Of a DNA stretch of 64,000 nucleotides, positions 32,682 to 41,474 are shown piece by piece; the stretch's first letter is position 1; every line of letters begins with the position of its first letter. The stretch is from JAOPZW01 sp963803375 (GTDB lineage: Bacteria; Actinomycetota; Thermoleophilia; Solirubrobacterales; Solirubrobacteraceae): the NCBI GenBank assembly GCA_963803375.1, contig CAWDMB010000006.1:11683-75682 (forward strand), given 5' to 3'. The notes below the pieces were generated by a model. It was not told the origin of the DNA and made no database searches. It saw only the letters and a program-made list of their open reading frames with translations. A program made the position numbers and the translations under genes.

Positions 32682-35354
32682 TCACCACGTCTCGAGGCGC
32701 TCGACCGCGCGCCGGCGCTCGATGCGCAGCCGCATGTCGAGCACGACGCAGCCGTTCGTCGTGCAGCGGACCGGGTTGAGGTCGGCCTCGACCAGCTCGG
32801 GGACCTCCCCGAGCAGCAGAGCGAAGCGCAGGATCAGCTCGCGCAGCGCCTCACGATCGAGCGGCGGGGCGCCCCGGAACCCGTCCAGCTGCGTGGCGAC
32901 GCCGCTCGAGGAGTCGATCAGCTCGTCGGCCTCGACGTCCGTCGCCGGCGGCAGGCGGAACGCAACCCCTTCGGCGAGGCCGGCCTGGCGACCGCCGAGG
33001 CCGACCGCGATCACCGCGCCCAGGTCGGGATCGCTGACGGTTCCGACCAGCACATCGGCGCCGGGCGCCACGAGCGGCTGGACGATCGCTCCGATCCATT
33101 CCCGTCCGGCCGTCTGCACCCGTCGTTCGAGCTCGCGCCACCCGGATCGCACCGCCGACGCGCCCTCCAACCCGAGCAGCACGGCGTCGATCTCGCTCGA
33201 ATGCGCCGGAGCCGCAAAATCCGCCTTCAGCGCCACCGGGCCGCCGATCTCCTGCGCCGCCGCGACCGCGCCCTGGAGATCGCGGCAGCGATCCGAGGCG
33301 ACGACCGGGATTCCGTGCGTGGCGAGCAGGGCTTCTGCGTCGCGGAGCGAAAGCCAACCGTCCGCGCGCCCATGATCGAGTCGCGATGAGACCAGCGCGC
33401 GCGCCGCCGTCTGGTTCAGGCCGGAATAGCGCGGGACCTCGCCGAGCGGCCGCGACAGCCACGCGCGACGCTCCGCCGCGCGCGCGAGCACGGCGGCGCA
33501 CGAGTCGGGGAACAGGAAGTTCGGCACGCCCGAGCCCTTCCTCGCGGGCAGCCGGCCGTCCGACCGCACGACGGATGCCACGACGGGCTTGGGCTGCCCC
33601 TCCGAGACCGCGGAGATCGCCTCCAGCACGGCCTCCGGGTCACCGTCGTGATGGTCGATGTAGTAGGCCATCAGCGCATCGATGCCGGCGTCGCCGAGCA
33701 GCTCGCGGGCGCTCGCGGCGTAGTCGTCCGGTCCGGCGCCGATCCCCAAGACCACCGGGCACTGCGTGTCGCTTCTCTCTCTCAGCTCCAGCCCGCGCGT
33801 CGCGCAGGCGTCGGCGGCGAGCGCGGCCACGCCCGCGGAGTTGCTCACGATCCCGATCCGCCGTCCGCGCGGCAGCGGCTGGCTCTCGAACAGCTGGGCG
33901 GCATCGAACATCCCCTCGCCGCGGCGAAATCGCAGCACCCCGGCCTGCTGCAGGAGCGCGTCGGCGACCGCATCGCCGCGCAGCGCCGCAGCCGTGTGCG
34001 AGCGCGCCTGGCTGCGCGCCCGCTCGGCCCGTCGACGCCCCTTGACAGCGAGGATCGGCTTCTCGCGCGACACGCGCCGCGCGATCCGCGTGAAGCGCTC
34101 GGGATTGCCGAACGTCTCCACGTAGAGCATCGCCACGGCCGTCCGAGCGTCTTCCTCGCACCACTCGAGCAGATCGTTGGTCGAGACGTCGGCGGGGCTG
34201 CCGAGCGAGGCGAACATCGAGACCCCCAACTGCCGGGCCTCCGCATGCCCGAGCAGCTCGATCCCGAGCGCGGCCGCCTCGGAGCCGATCGCCAGAGCGC
34301 CGGCGCGCACGCTTGCGCCGCTGAACGTCGCGTTCAGGCTGACCTCGGCGGCGCTGTTGACCACTCCCAACGAGCTCGGCCCGACCAGCCGCAAGCCCGC
34401 GCCCCGGACGATCTCCAGCAGCCGCTCGTCTCGCGCCAGCGACGCGTCGCGGTCCTGCTCCGGACCCCCGCCGTCGACCCCGGGCCCGGCCGGGAGAATC
34501 AGCAGCGCTCTCGCTCCGCTGGCGGCCGCCTCGGTGGCGAATTCGAGCACGTCGTCGCCCGCGGCGGCGATGATCACGAGCTCCGGCGCGGGGTCCAGCT
34601 CGCCGAGGCTGAGAGCTGCTCGCATCGAGCAGACCACACCCCCCGCGCGATTGACGGGTGTCACCACCCCCTCGAAGCCGCCGGCGACGATGTTCGCCAG
34701 CACCGCGCCCCCCAGATTGCCCGACGTCGCCGCGGCGCCCACGACCGCCACCGACGCCGGCGCGAGGATCGGCCGCAACGCGGCGACCGCGGCGACATGG
34801 TCGCGCTCGTCGATCCGCTCCAGCAGCGCCTCCGTCGGCGTGATGTCGAGTGAGACCGTCAGCTCACCAAACGAACCCCGGCGCCGCACGCCGAAGCCGG
34901 CGCCCTCGAACACGCCCAGCATCGCCCGGTTGTCGCGCAGGACCTCCGCGTCGAACCGGTTGATCCCCCGCCCCGCCGCGATCTCCGCGAGCTGCTCGAG
35001 CATCCGGGTTCCGGCTCCGCGGCGCTGCCAGTCGTCGGCCACCGCAAACGCGACCTCGGCGGCGCGTGGCTCGCGCAGCCCGTCGAAGCCCGCGACCGCC
35101 ACCACCGGGCCATCGTGCCGGGCGATCAGCGCGACCCGATCGACGCCGCCGGCCTCGGCGGCTGCGCGCGCGGCCATGTCGGTCCGCCCGCTGCCATGGA
35201 AGCGCATGTATCGGCTCTCCGCCGACAAGCCGTCGTAGAACTCCTTGATGTCGTCGAAATCCGCCGGCGCCGGCTCCTGCAACCGCAGCGTCGAGCCATC
35301 GCGCAGCAAGACGTCACGGACCAGCCGGGTCTCGCCCGTCCCCGAGATCGTCAC
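32682..35354 (-). CDS. Bifunctional GNAT / ADP-forming acetate-CoA ligase-like protein (Pat type)
   Basis: 890 residues from GTG 35354 (AGGAG just upstream; longer in-frame starts exist to 35537). An N-terminal GNAT domain (RYMRFHGSGRTD; VADDWQRRGAGTRMLEQLAE) precedes a CoA-binding and succinyl-CoA-synthetase-like region (VAVVGAAATSGNLGGAVLAN; IGIVSNSAGVAALAADACA) and a C-terminal ATP-grasp (GPVALKADFAAPAHSSEIDA; VQPLVAPGADVLVGTVSDPD; EADLNPVRCT). Such proteins acetylate lysines, for example on acyl-CoA synthetases. Divergent from the kdp operon, sharing a 207-bp promoter region. Confidence 0.9.
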   Translation of the reverse strand: MTISGTGETRLVRDVLLRDGSTLRLQEPAPADFDDIKEFYDGLSAESRYMRFHGSGRTDMAARAAAEAGGVDRVALIARHDGPVVAVAGFDGLREPRAAEVAFAVADDWQRRGAGTRMLEQLAEIAAGRGINRFDAEVLRDNRAMLGVFEGAGFGVRRRGSFGELTVSLDITPTEALLERIDERDHVAAVAALRPILAPASVAVVGAAATSGNLGGAVLANIVAGGFEGVVTPVNRAGGVVCSMRAALSLGELDPAPELVIIAAAGDDVLEFATEAAASGARALLILPAGPGVDGGGPEQDRDASLARDERLLEIVRGAGLRLVGPSSLGVVNSAAEVSLNATFSGASVRAGALAIGSEAAALGIELLGHAEARQLGVSMFASLGSPADVSTNDLLEWCEEDARTAVAMLYVETFGNPERFTRIARRVSREKPILAVKGRRRAERARSQARSHTAAALRGDAVADALLQQAGVLRFRRGEGMFDAAQLFESQPLPRGRRIGIVSNSAGVAALAADACATRGLELRERSDTQCPVVLGIGAGPDDYAASARELLGDAGIDALMAYYIDHHDGDPEAVLEAISAVSEGQPKPVVASVVRSDGRLPARKGSGVPNFLFPDSCAAVLARAAERRAWLSRPLGEVPRYSGLNQTAARALVSSRLDHGRADGWLSLRDAEALLATHGIPVVASDRCRDLQGAVAAAQEIGGPVALKADFAAPAHSSEIDAVLLGLEGASAVRSGWRELERRVQTAGREWIGAIVQPLVAPGADVLVGTVSDPDLGAVIAVGLGGRQAGLAEGVAFRLPPATDVEADELIDSSSGVATQLDGFRGAPPLDREALRELILRFALLLGEVPELVEADLNPVRCTTNGCVVLDMRLRIERRRAVERLETW

Positions 35355-35493
35355 AGCTCCTGACCGCCGTTCAGCGCCCGCACGTGCCGGTGATGTTGCC
35401 ACGCGACCAGCGCGCGGATGTGAACGAACGACACACGCCCGATGACGTGGCCGGCCGCGCTCGTGCGCGCGCGAGCACGCCCGGGCATCTTCA

Positions 35494-35507
35494 TGGGATC
35501 TTGACGC
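35494..35507 (+). promoter_or_regulatory. 14-mer GGATCTTGACGCGA upstream of the kdp operon
   Basis: Lies 55 bases before the GTG of the leader ORF and contains TTGACG, which could be a -35 element. Identical to 32565-32578 beside the kdpD N-terminal gene. Regulatory meaning is inferred from the shared context only. Confidence 0.45.
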
Positions 35508-35561
35508 GACCGCGACGATTCTCCACGCGATCTGCACGCCGGTGGGCGCACGATCGCGTGC

Positions 35562-35642
35562 GTGGACGCCGTCGCCATCCTGATCGCCGCCGCGACGTTC
35601 GCGGCGCTGCTGGCCCTGATCGCGGGGCTCGATCGCGTATGA
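35562..35642 (+). CDS. 26-residue membrane peptide preceding kdpF
   Basis: GTG 35562 to TGA 35642, overlapping the kdpF start (ATGA). The peptide is one hydrophobic helix (AVAILIAAATFAALLALIAG, ending LDRV). Size, position and coupling suggest a small membrane protein of the Kdp operon, possibly an extra KdpF-like subunit; alternatively a leader peptide. No database family comes to mind. Confidence 0.5.
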   Translation: MDAVAILIAAATFAALLALIAGLDRV

Positions 35643-35728
35643 AGGGCGCCGATCTCTTCGGGCTGATCGTGTCGGTCGCCGTCTTCGCCTACCTGCTCTA
35701 CGCGCTGCTGCGCGGGGAGCGCTTCTAG
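35639..35728 (+). CDS. kdpF: KdpF, small subunit of the potassium ATPase
   Basis: 29 residues (MKGADLFGLIVSVAVFAYLL, then YALLRGERF). The single helix with a YLLYALLR.ERF end is typical of KdpF, which stabilises the KdpABC complex. Four bases separate its stop from the kdpA start. Confidence 0.85.
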   Translation: MKGADLFGLIVSVAVFAYLLYALLRGERF

Positions 35729-35732
35729 CGCG

Positions 35733-37505
35733 ATGGTCCAGGGCTTCCTGCAGATCGCGATCTTCTGCGCCGTCCTCGTCGCCGTGCGGCCGCTGCTCGG
35801 CGGCTACATGGCGAAGGTCTTCACGGGCGAGCGCGTCTTCCTGAGCCCGGTCGTGGCCCCGCTCGAGCGGCTGACGCTCCGGGTCCTGCGCGTCGACCCT
35901 TCACGCGGGCAGGGCTGGAAGGCCTATGCCGGCTCGCTGCTCGTGCTCTCGGGCGTCTTCTGGCTCGCGCTGTTCTTGATCCTGCGCACGCAGACCCTGC
36001 ACCCGTGGAACCCCGAGAGCTTCCACTCGGGCACGTGGGACGTGACCTTCAACACCGTCTCGTCGTTCATCACGAACACGAACTGGCAGTTCTACGGCGG
36101 CGAGACGACGATGACGTACTTCAGCCAGATGGCCGGGCTGGCGGTCCAGAACTTCGTCTCGGCCGCCGTCGGCATCGTCGTCGCGATCGCGCTGATCCGC
36201 GCGATCGCGCACCGCCGCGGGGCCCAGCTCGGCGCCCAGGAGGGGACGCTCGGCAACTTCTGGGTCGACCTCACCCGCGCCCTCTTCTACGTCCTGCTGC
36301 CGATCTCGATCGTCGGCGCGCTCCTGCTCGTCTCCCAGGGCGTCACGCAGACGCTCGGCTCCTACGTCGACCTCAGGGGCATCGCCGGCGGCAGCGGTCG
36401 GCTCGCGCTCGGGCCGGTCGCCTCGCAGGAGGTCATCAAGGAGCTCGGCACGAACGGCGGCGGCTTCTTCAACGTCAACTCGGCGATGCCGTTCGAGAAC
36501 CCCAACGGGATCTCGAACTTCCTCGAGCTCTTCCTCATCCTCGTCATCCCCGTCTCGCTCACCGCGACTTACGGCCGGATGGTCGGCTCGCGCCGCCAGG
36601 GCACGGCGATCTTCGCCGCGATGGCGATCATCTTCGTCACCGGCGTCGTCGTCGCCTACGTCGCCGAGCAGCACGGGGCCCCCGCCCAGCACGCCGCCGG
36701 CCTGCACACGGCCGCCTTCGACGGCACGACGGGCGGCAACCTCGAGGGCAAGGAGCAGCGCTTCGGGATCGCGAACTCGAGCCTGTGGGCCGTCGTCACC
36801 ACCGTCACCTCGTGCGGCGCCGTCAACACCGCCATGGAGTCGCTGACCGGCTTCGGCGGCCTCGTGCCCTTCGCGAACCTGTCGATGTCCGAGACGATCT
36901 TCGGCGGGGTCGGCACGGGCCTGTACTCGATGCTGCTCTTCGTCCTGCTCGCCGTCTTCATCGGCGGCCTCATGGTCGGCCGCACGCCCGAGTACCTGGG
37001 CAAGAAGATCGAGGCGCGCGAGATCAAGCTCGTCGCGCTCGGCACGCTCTTCACGCCGCTGACCGTGCTCTTCGCCAGCGCGCTGGCGCTCGGGACGAGG
37101 TACGGCGCGCCGTCGATCGTCGCCTCGGGCCCGCAGGGCTTCTCGGAGACGCTCTACGCCTACGCCTCGCAGGCCAACAACAACGGCTCGGCGTTCGCGG
37201 GCTACACGGGCTACGTCCAGCTCGAGCCCGGCAACCTCGGCGCCTTCGGCATCACCTTCGCCGACCTGGTGGGCGGCGTGGCGATGCTCGCCGCCCGCTT
37301 CGCGCCGATCGTCATCGTCCTCGCCGTCGCGGGCTCGCTGCTCTCGAAGCGCCCCGCCCCCGCCGGCCTCGGGACGCTGCGGACCGACACGCCGACCTTC
37401 GTCGGGCTGCTCGTCGCGATCGTCGTCGTCGTCGGCGCGCTCACCTTCTTCCCCGCCCTCCTCCTCGGCCCCGTCGTCCAGGGCCTCACCGACCAGCTCT
37501 TCTGA
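35733..37505 (+). CDS. kdpA: Potassium-transporting ATPase subunit KdpA
   Basis: 590 residues, the K+-selective channel-like subunit. Four selectivity-filter loops are visible: TNTNWQFYGGETTMTYFSQM, KELGTNGGGFFNVNSAMPFE, TSCGAVNTAMESLTGFGGLV and QANNNGSAFAGY. Multiple hydrophobic spans throughout; full family length. Followed directly by kdpC instead of kdpB. Confidence 0.96.
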   Translation: MVQGFLQIAIFCAVLVAVRPLLGGYMAKVFTGERVFLSPVVAPLERLTLRVLRVDPSRGQGWKAYAGSLLVLSGVFWLALFLILRTQTLHPWNPESFHSGTWDVTFNTVSSFITNTNWQFYGGETTMTYFSQMAGLAVQNFVSAAVGIVVAIALIRAIAHRRGAQLGAQEGTLGNFWVDLTRALFYVLLPISIVGALLLVSQGVTQTLGSYVDLRGIAGGSGRLALGPVASQEVIKELGTNGGGFFNVNSAMPFENPNGISNFLELFLILVIPVSLTATYGRMVGSRRQGTAIFAAMAIIFVTGVVVAYVAEQHGAPAQHAAGLHTAAFDGTTGGNLEGKEQRFGIANSSLWAVVTTVTSCGAVNTAMESLTGFGGLVPFANLSMSETIFGGVGTGLYSMLLFVLLAVFIGGLMVGRTPEYLGKKIEAREIKLVALGTLFTPLTVLFASALALGTRYGAPSIVASGPQGFSETLYAYASQANNNGSAFAGYTGYVQLEPGNLGAFGITFADLVGGVAMLAARFAPIVIVLAVAGSLLSKRPAPAGLGTLRTDTPTFVGLLVAIVVVVGALTFFPALLLGPVVQGLTDQLF

Positions 37506-37507
37506 CC

Positions 37508-38134
37508 ATGCGCAAGGACCTCGTCACCTCCGTGCTCGCCGTCGTCGTCCTGACCGTGATCCTCGGCCTCGCCTACCCGCTGCTCATCACCGGCGTCGCG
37601 CAGGTCGCGTTCCCCGGCCGCGCGGACGGCTCGCAGATCGAGCGCGACGGCCGCGTCGTCGGCTCGAGCCTGCTCGCGCAGCCGTTCGTGATCGACACGG
37701 GCCGCAGGGACCCCGACGGCAACGCGATCACGCGCCCGAACCCGCGCTACTTCCAGCCGCGCCCGTCGCAGAGCGACTACAGCGCCTCGGCGACGTTCTT
37801 CTCCAACCGCGGTCCCAACGACGCCGCCGGGCGCGACTTCTACCGCGAGACGCTGAAGGGCGTCCTCGCCCTCGAGCGTCCGTTCACGCCCGGGCTGACC
37901 GCGCGGCGCGTGCCGATCGACGCGGTGACGACGTCGGCCTCCGGCGTCGACCCCCACATCTCGCAGGCCAACGCGCGCATCCAGGCCAACCGCGTGGCCC
38001 GCGTCAGGCGGCTCCCGCTCGCCCGCGTGCGGGCGCTCGTGGACGACCACACCGACGGCCGCGCGCTCGGCGTCCTCGGCGAGCCGGGCGTCAACGTCAC
38101 CGAGCTCAACCTCGCCCTCGACCAGATCCGATGA
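37508..38134 (+). CDS. kdpC: Potassium-transporting ATPase subunit KdpC
   Basis: 208 residues from ATG 37508. N-terminal membrane helix (VLAVVVLTVILGLAYPLLIT), then the periplasmic-side domain with GSSLLAQPF, RPNPRYFQPRPSQSDYSASA and the C-terminal ALGVLGEPGVNVTELNLALD. KdpC caps the KdpA entrance and raises K+ affinity. Its location between kdpA and kdpB differs from the standard kdpABC order. Overlaps kdpB (ATGA). Confidence 0.95.
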   Translation: MRKDLVTSVLAVVVLTVILGLAYPLLITGVAQVAFPGRADGSQIERDGRVVGSSLLAQPFVIDTGRRDPDGNAITRPNPRYFQPRPSQSDYSASATFFSNRGPNDAAGRDFYRETLKGVLALERPFTPGLTARRVPIDAVTTSASGVDPHISQANARIQANRVARVRRLPLARVRALVDDHTDGRALGVLGEPGVNVTELNLALDQIR

Positions 38135-40194
38135 CCGCCTCCTCCCGCCGCTCGCTCCTCTCCACCGAGCTCCTGCGCCCCGCGGTCGTCGCCTCGCTGC
38201 GCAAGCTGGACCCCCGCGTGCAGGTCCGCAACCCGGTCATGTTCGTGGTCGAGATCGGCGCCGTGATCACGACCGTGGCCTGGCTGATCCAGCTCTTCGG
38301 GGGCGGCCCGCTGGGCGGCGGCGGCGAGCCCGCGTGGTTCACGTTCACCGTGGCGATCTGGCTGTGGCTGACCGTCGTCTTCGCCAACCTCGCCGAGGCG
38401 TTGGCCGAGGGCCGCGGCAAGGCCCAGGCCGACGCGCTGCGCGCGATGCGCACGACGACGACCGCACGGCTTGCGGACGGGACGACCGTCGCCGCCGCCG
38501 ACCTGCGCCGCGGCGACGTCGTCGTCGTCGAGGCCGGGGAGGTCATCCCCGGCGACGGCACGGTCGTCGAGGGCATCGCCTCCGTCGACGAGTCGGCGAT
38601 CACGGGCGAGTCCGCGCCCGTCATTCGCGAGTCCGGCGGCGACCGCAGCGCGGTCACCGGCGGCACGCGCGTGCTCTCGGACCGCCTCGTCGTGGAGGTC
38701 ACCCAGGAGCCGGGCCAGTCGTTCCTCGATCGCATGATCGCGCTCGTCGAGGGCGTCGAGCGGCGCAAGACGCCGAACGAGATCGCGCTCAACATCCTCC
38801 TCGCCGCCCTGACGCTCGTCTTCCTCGTCGTCATCGTCGCGCTGCGCCCGTTCGCGCTCTTCGCGAACACGGAGATCTCGGTCACGACGCTGATCGCCCT
38901 GCTCGTCGCGCTGATCCCGACGACGATCGGCGCGCTGCTGAGCGCAATCGGCATCGCGGGCATGGACCGGCTCGTGCGCCGCAACGTGCTCGCGCTCTCG
39001 GGCCGTGCCGTCGAGGCCTCCGGCGACGTCGACGTGCTGCTGCTCGACAAGACGGGGACGATCACGCTCGGCAACCGCCAGGCGGCCGCCTTCGTCCCGA
39101 TGCCGGGCGTGGGCGAGGCCGAGCTCGCCGAGGCCGCCCAGCTGTCGTCGCTCGCCGACGAGACGCCCGAGGGGCGCTCGATCGTCGTGCTGGCCAAGCA
39201 GTACGGCCTCCGCGAGCGCGAGCTCGCCTCCCACGAGGCGCGCTTCGTGCCGTTCACCGCGCAGACGCGCATGAGCGGCGTCGACCTCGACGGGATGCTG
39301 CTGCGCAAGGGCGCCGGCGAGGCGATCGTCCGCTGGGTCGCCGCCGAGGGCGGAGCGGCGCCGGCCGAGCTCGACGCCGAGGTCGACCGCATCGCCCGCG
39401 AGGGCGCGACGCCGCTCGTCGTGGCGCGCAACAGCCAGGTGCTCGGCGTCATCGAGCTGCGCGACACGGTCAAGGAGGGGATGACGGCCCGCTTCGACGA
39501 GCTGCGGGCGATGGGGATCCGCACCGTCATGGTCACGGGCGACAACCGGCTGACGGCGGCCGCCATCGCCGAGGAGGCCGGTGTCGACGACTTCCTCGCC
39601 GAGGCGACGCCCGAGCGCAAGATGGAGCTCATCCGCTCCGAGCAGGGCGACGGCCGGCTCGTGGCCATGACCGGCGACGGCACGAACGACGCCCCCGCGC
39701 TCGCCCAGGCCGACGTCGGCGTGGCCATGAACACGGGCACCCAGTCCGCGCGCGAGGCCGGGAACATGGTCGACCTCGACTCCAACCCGACGAAGCTGAT
39801 CGAGATCGTCGAGGTCGGCAAGCAGCTGCTGATCACGCGCGGCGCGCTCACCACCTTCTCGATCGCCAACGACGTCGCGAAGTACTTCGCGATCCTGCCC
39901 GCGATCTTCGTCACCACCTACGCCGCCGGCGGCGACACCAGCGGCCCGCTCGACTCCCTCAACATCATGTCCCTCGGCTCCCCGGCCAGCGCGATCATCT
40001 CGGCGATCGTCTTCAACGCGCTGGTGATCCCGCTGCTCGTGCCGATCGCGCTGCGCGGCGTGCGCTACCGCCCGGTCGGCGCCACCGCGCTGCTGCGGCG
40101 CAACCTCCTGATCTACGGCGTCGGTGGCGTGATCGCCCCCTTCGTCGGGATCAAGCTCATCGACCTCGTCGTCCACAACCTCCTCGGAGCGTGA
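38131..40194 (+). CDS. kdpB: Potassium-transporting ATPase ATP-binding subunit KdpB
   Basis: 687 residues, P-type ATPase subunit that drives K+ uptake. Phosphorylation motif LLLDKTGTITLGN (Asp near residue 306), actuator motif SAITGESAPV, nucleotide-binding and hinge motif MTGDGTNDAPALAQADVGVA, and VALIPTTIGALLSAIGIAG in the core helices. Full length. With KdpA, C and F it forms the high-affinity uptake complex, used at low external K+. Confidence 0.97.
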   Translation: MTASSRRSLLSTELLRPAVVASLRKLDPRVQVRNPVMFVVEIGAVITTVAWLIQLFGGGPLGGGGEPAWFTFTVAIWLWLTVVFANLAEALAEGRGKAQADALRAMRTTTTARLADGTTVAAADLRRGDVVVVEAGEVIPGDGTVVEGIASVDESAITGESAPVIRESGGDRSAVTGGTRVLSDRLVVEVTQEPGQSFLDRMIALVEGVERRKTPNEIALNILLAALTLVFLVVIVALRPFALFANTEISVTTLIALLVALIPTTIGALLSAIGIAGMDRLVRRNVLALSGRAVEASGDVDVLLLDKTGTITLGNRQAAAFVPMPGVGEAELAEAAQLSSLADETPEGRSIVVLAKQYGLRERELASHEARFVPFTAQTRMSGVDLDGMLLRKGAGEAIVRWVAAEGGAAPAELDAEVDRIAREGATPLVVARNSQVLGVIELRDTVKEGMTARFDELRAMGIRTVMVTGDNRLTAAAIAEEAGVDDFLAEATPERKMELIRSEQGDGRLVAMTGDGTNDAPALAQADVGVAMNTGTQSAREAGNMVDLDSNPTKLIEIVEVGKQLLITRGALTTFSIANDVAKYFAILPAIFVTTYAAGGDTSGPLDSLNIMSLGSPASAIISAIVFNALVIPLLVPIALRGVRYRPVGATALLRRNLLIYGVGGVIAPFVGIKLIDLVVHNLLGA

Positions 40195-40202
40195 TCTTCG
40201 CC

Positions 40203-40637
40203 ATGACCCGCCTCGCGATCCTCGCCCGCCGCGCACGCCTCGACCGCGCGCTGGCCGACGGAGCCGACCCGGGCGCCGACTAGGCGCTCGGCGTGCGCGC
40301 CGCGCAGCTTGTGAGCCCGGCGTCGCGCGCCCGGCTCGCCCTCGGCCTCGAGCGCGTCCTCGAGGCCGCCGACGAGCCGCCCATCACGTTCAGCGCCGCG
40401 GCGCCGCTCAACAGGCCCGCGATCCACGCCAACCGCCCTCTCCTGCGCGCCCTGGCCCACGAGCTGCGGGGCGACGCGGCGGTCCGGGCGGAGGGCATCG
40501 CGCGCGTGCGGCGCCTGCTCGTCGACGGCGCCGGCCCGCTCTACGCCCCCGCGTCCGCAGGCACGCTCGCGCGCGCTGCGGGCGCGGGCCTCGACGCGCT
40601 CTACGAGGCCGCGACGTCCTTGCGCCTGACCGCCTGA
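40203..40637 (+). pseudogene. Hypothetical gene split by an in-frame TAG
   Basis: ATG 40203 opens MTRLAILARRARLDRALADG, ends at TAG 40281-40283, and the same frame continues at once with ALGVRAAQLVSPASRARLAL to TGA 40637. Read through, it is 144 residues of uniform, Ala/Arg/Leu-rich helical character ending VRRLLVDGAGPLYAPASAGT. The continuity of style across the stop suggests a nonsense mutation. A separate gene starting at GTG 40293 (114 aa) is the alternative. No function recognised. Confidence 0.6.
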
Positions 40638-40644
40638 GGCCGCG

Positions 40645-40842
40645 GTGCCGCGGGGCCACCACAAGGTGCTCCTCGGCACGGCTGCGGGCGTCGGCAAGGC
40701 GCAGGACATCGCGTGGCTGCTCGAGCGCGCGCCGGGCGAGGTCGTCGTCCTGCGCCCCGATCCGTCGGACCGCGCCGCGCTGACCGGCGCGGGCGATCAG
40801 GCCGCGAAGCGATACCCCACGCCGAGCTCGGTGCGGACGTAG
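40645..40842 (+). pseudogene. Chimeric kdpD stub
   Basis: GTG 40645. The first 18 residues (MPRGHHKVLLGTAAGVGK) are the start of a KdpD sensor domain up to the Walker A lysine, then the sequence switches to AQDIAWLLERAPGEVVVLRP, which looks like the end of another protein, perhaps a stress or transporter regulatory domain. The frame then runs antisense through the kdpE 3' end. It looks like the two ends of a deletion joined together, sitting where kdpD is normally found after kdpABC. Confidence 0.65.
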
Positions 40843-41474
40843 CGCGGCCCGGCCGCGTCGGGCTCGAGCTTGCGGCGCAGGTTGGCGATGTGCGTGCGCA
40901 GCGTCAGCACGTCGTCGCCGTAGGCCGGCCCCCAGACCTCGGTGAGCAGGGCCCGGTGGGTGAGCAGGCGGCCGCGGTTGCGCATGAGCACTGCGAGCAG
41001 CTCGAACTCGGTCGGGGTCAGGTGGACCTCGGCGCCGTCGCGCAAGACCCGGTGGGCGGCGCGGTCGAGCTCGAGCCCTTCGGCGCGCAGGACCGGGTCG
41101 TCGGGCTCGGGCGACGCGCGGCGCAGGGCCGCCTGCAGCCGCGCGACGAGCTCGCGCGGGCTGAAGGGCTTCGTGACGTAGTCGTCGGCCCCGGCCTCGA
41201 GCGCGCGGACCTTGTCGTCCTCGTCGCCCACCGCCGACAGGACGAGGATCGGCATCCGGCTCCACTCCCGCAGGGCGCGGCAGACCTCGACCCCGTCGCG
41301 GTCGGGGAGCACGAGGTCGACGATCGCGGCGTCGGGCCGCTGGAGCGCGGCGACGTCGAGGGCCTCGCCCGCGGTCTCGGCCGGCAGCGCCTGGAAGTCG
41401 GCCTCGCGCAGCACGACCCGCAGCGCGCGCAGGATCTGCGGCTCGTCGTCGACGATCAGGACCCGGCGGCTCAC
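40797..41474 (-). CDS. kdpE: KdpE response regulator
   Basis: 225 residues from GTG 41474, overlapping the kinase gene. Receiver domain VLIVDDEPQILRALRVVLRE with phospho-acceptor in AIVDLVLPDRDG and YVTKPFSPREL; winged helix LTPTEFELLAVLMRNRGRLL, THRALLTEVWGPAYGDD, and THIANLRRKLEPD. The spacing and the TH-LLTEVWGP motif are those of KdpE, which activates kdp transcription under K+ limitation. Confidence 0.93.
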   Translation of the reverse strand: MSRRVLIVDDEPQILRALRVVLREADFQALPAETAGEALDVAALQRPDAAIVDLVLPDRDGVEVCRALREWSRMPILVLSAVGDEDDKVRALEAGADDYVTKPFSPRELVARLQAALRRASPEPDDPVLRAEGLELDRAAHRVLRDGAEVHLTPTEFELLAVLMRNRGRLLTHRALLTEVWGPAYGDDVLTLRTHIANLRRKLEPDAAGPRYVRTELGVGYRFAA

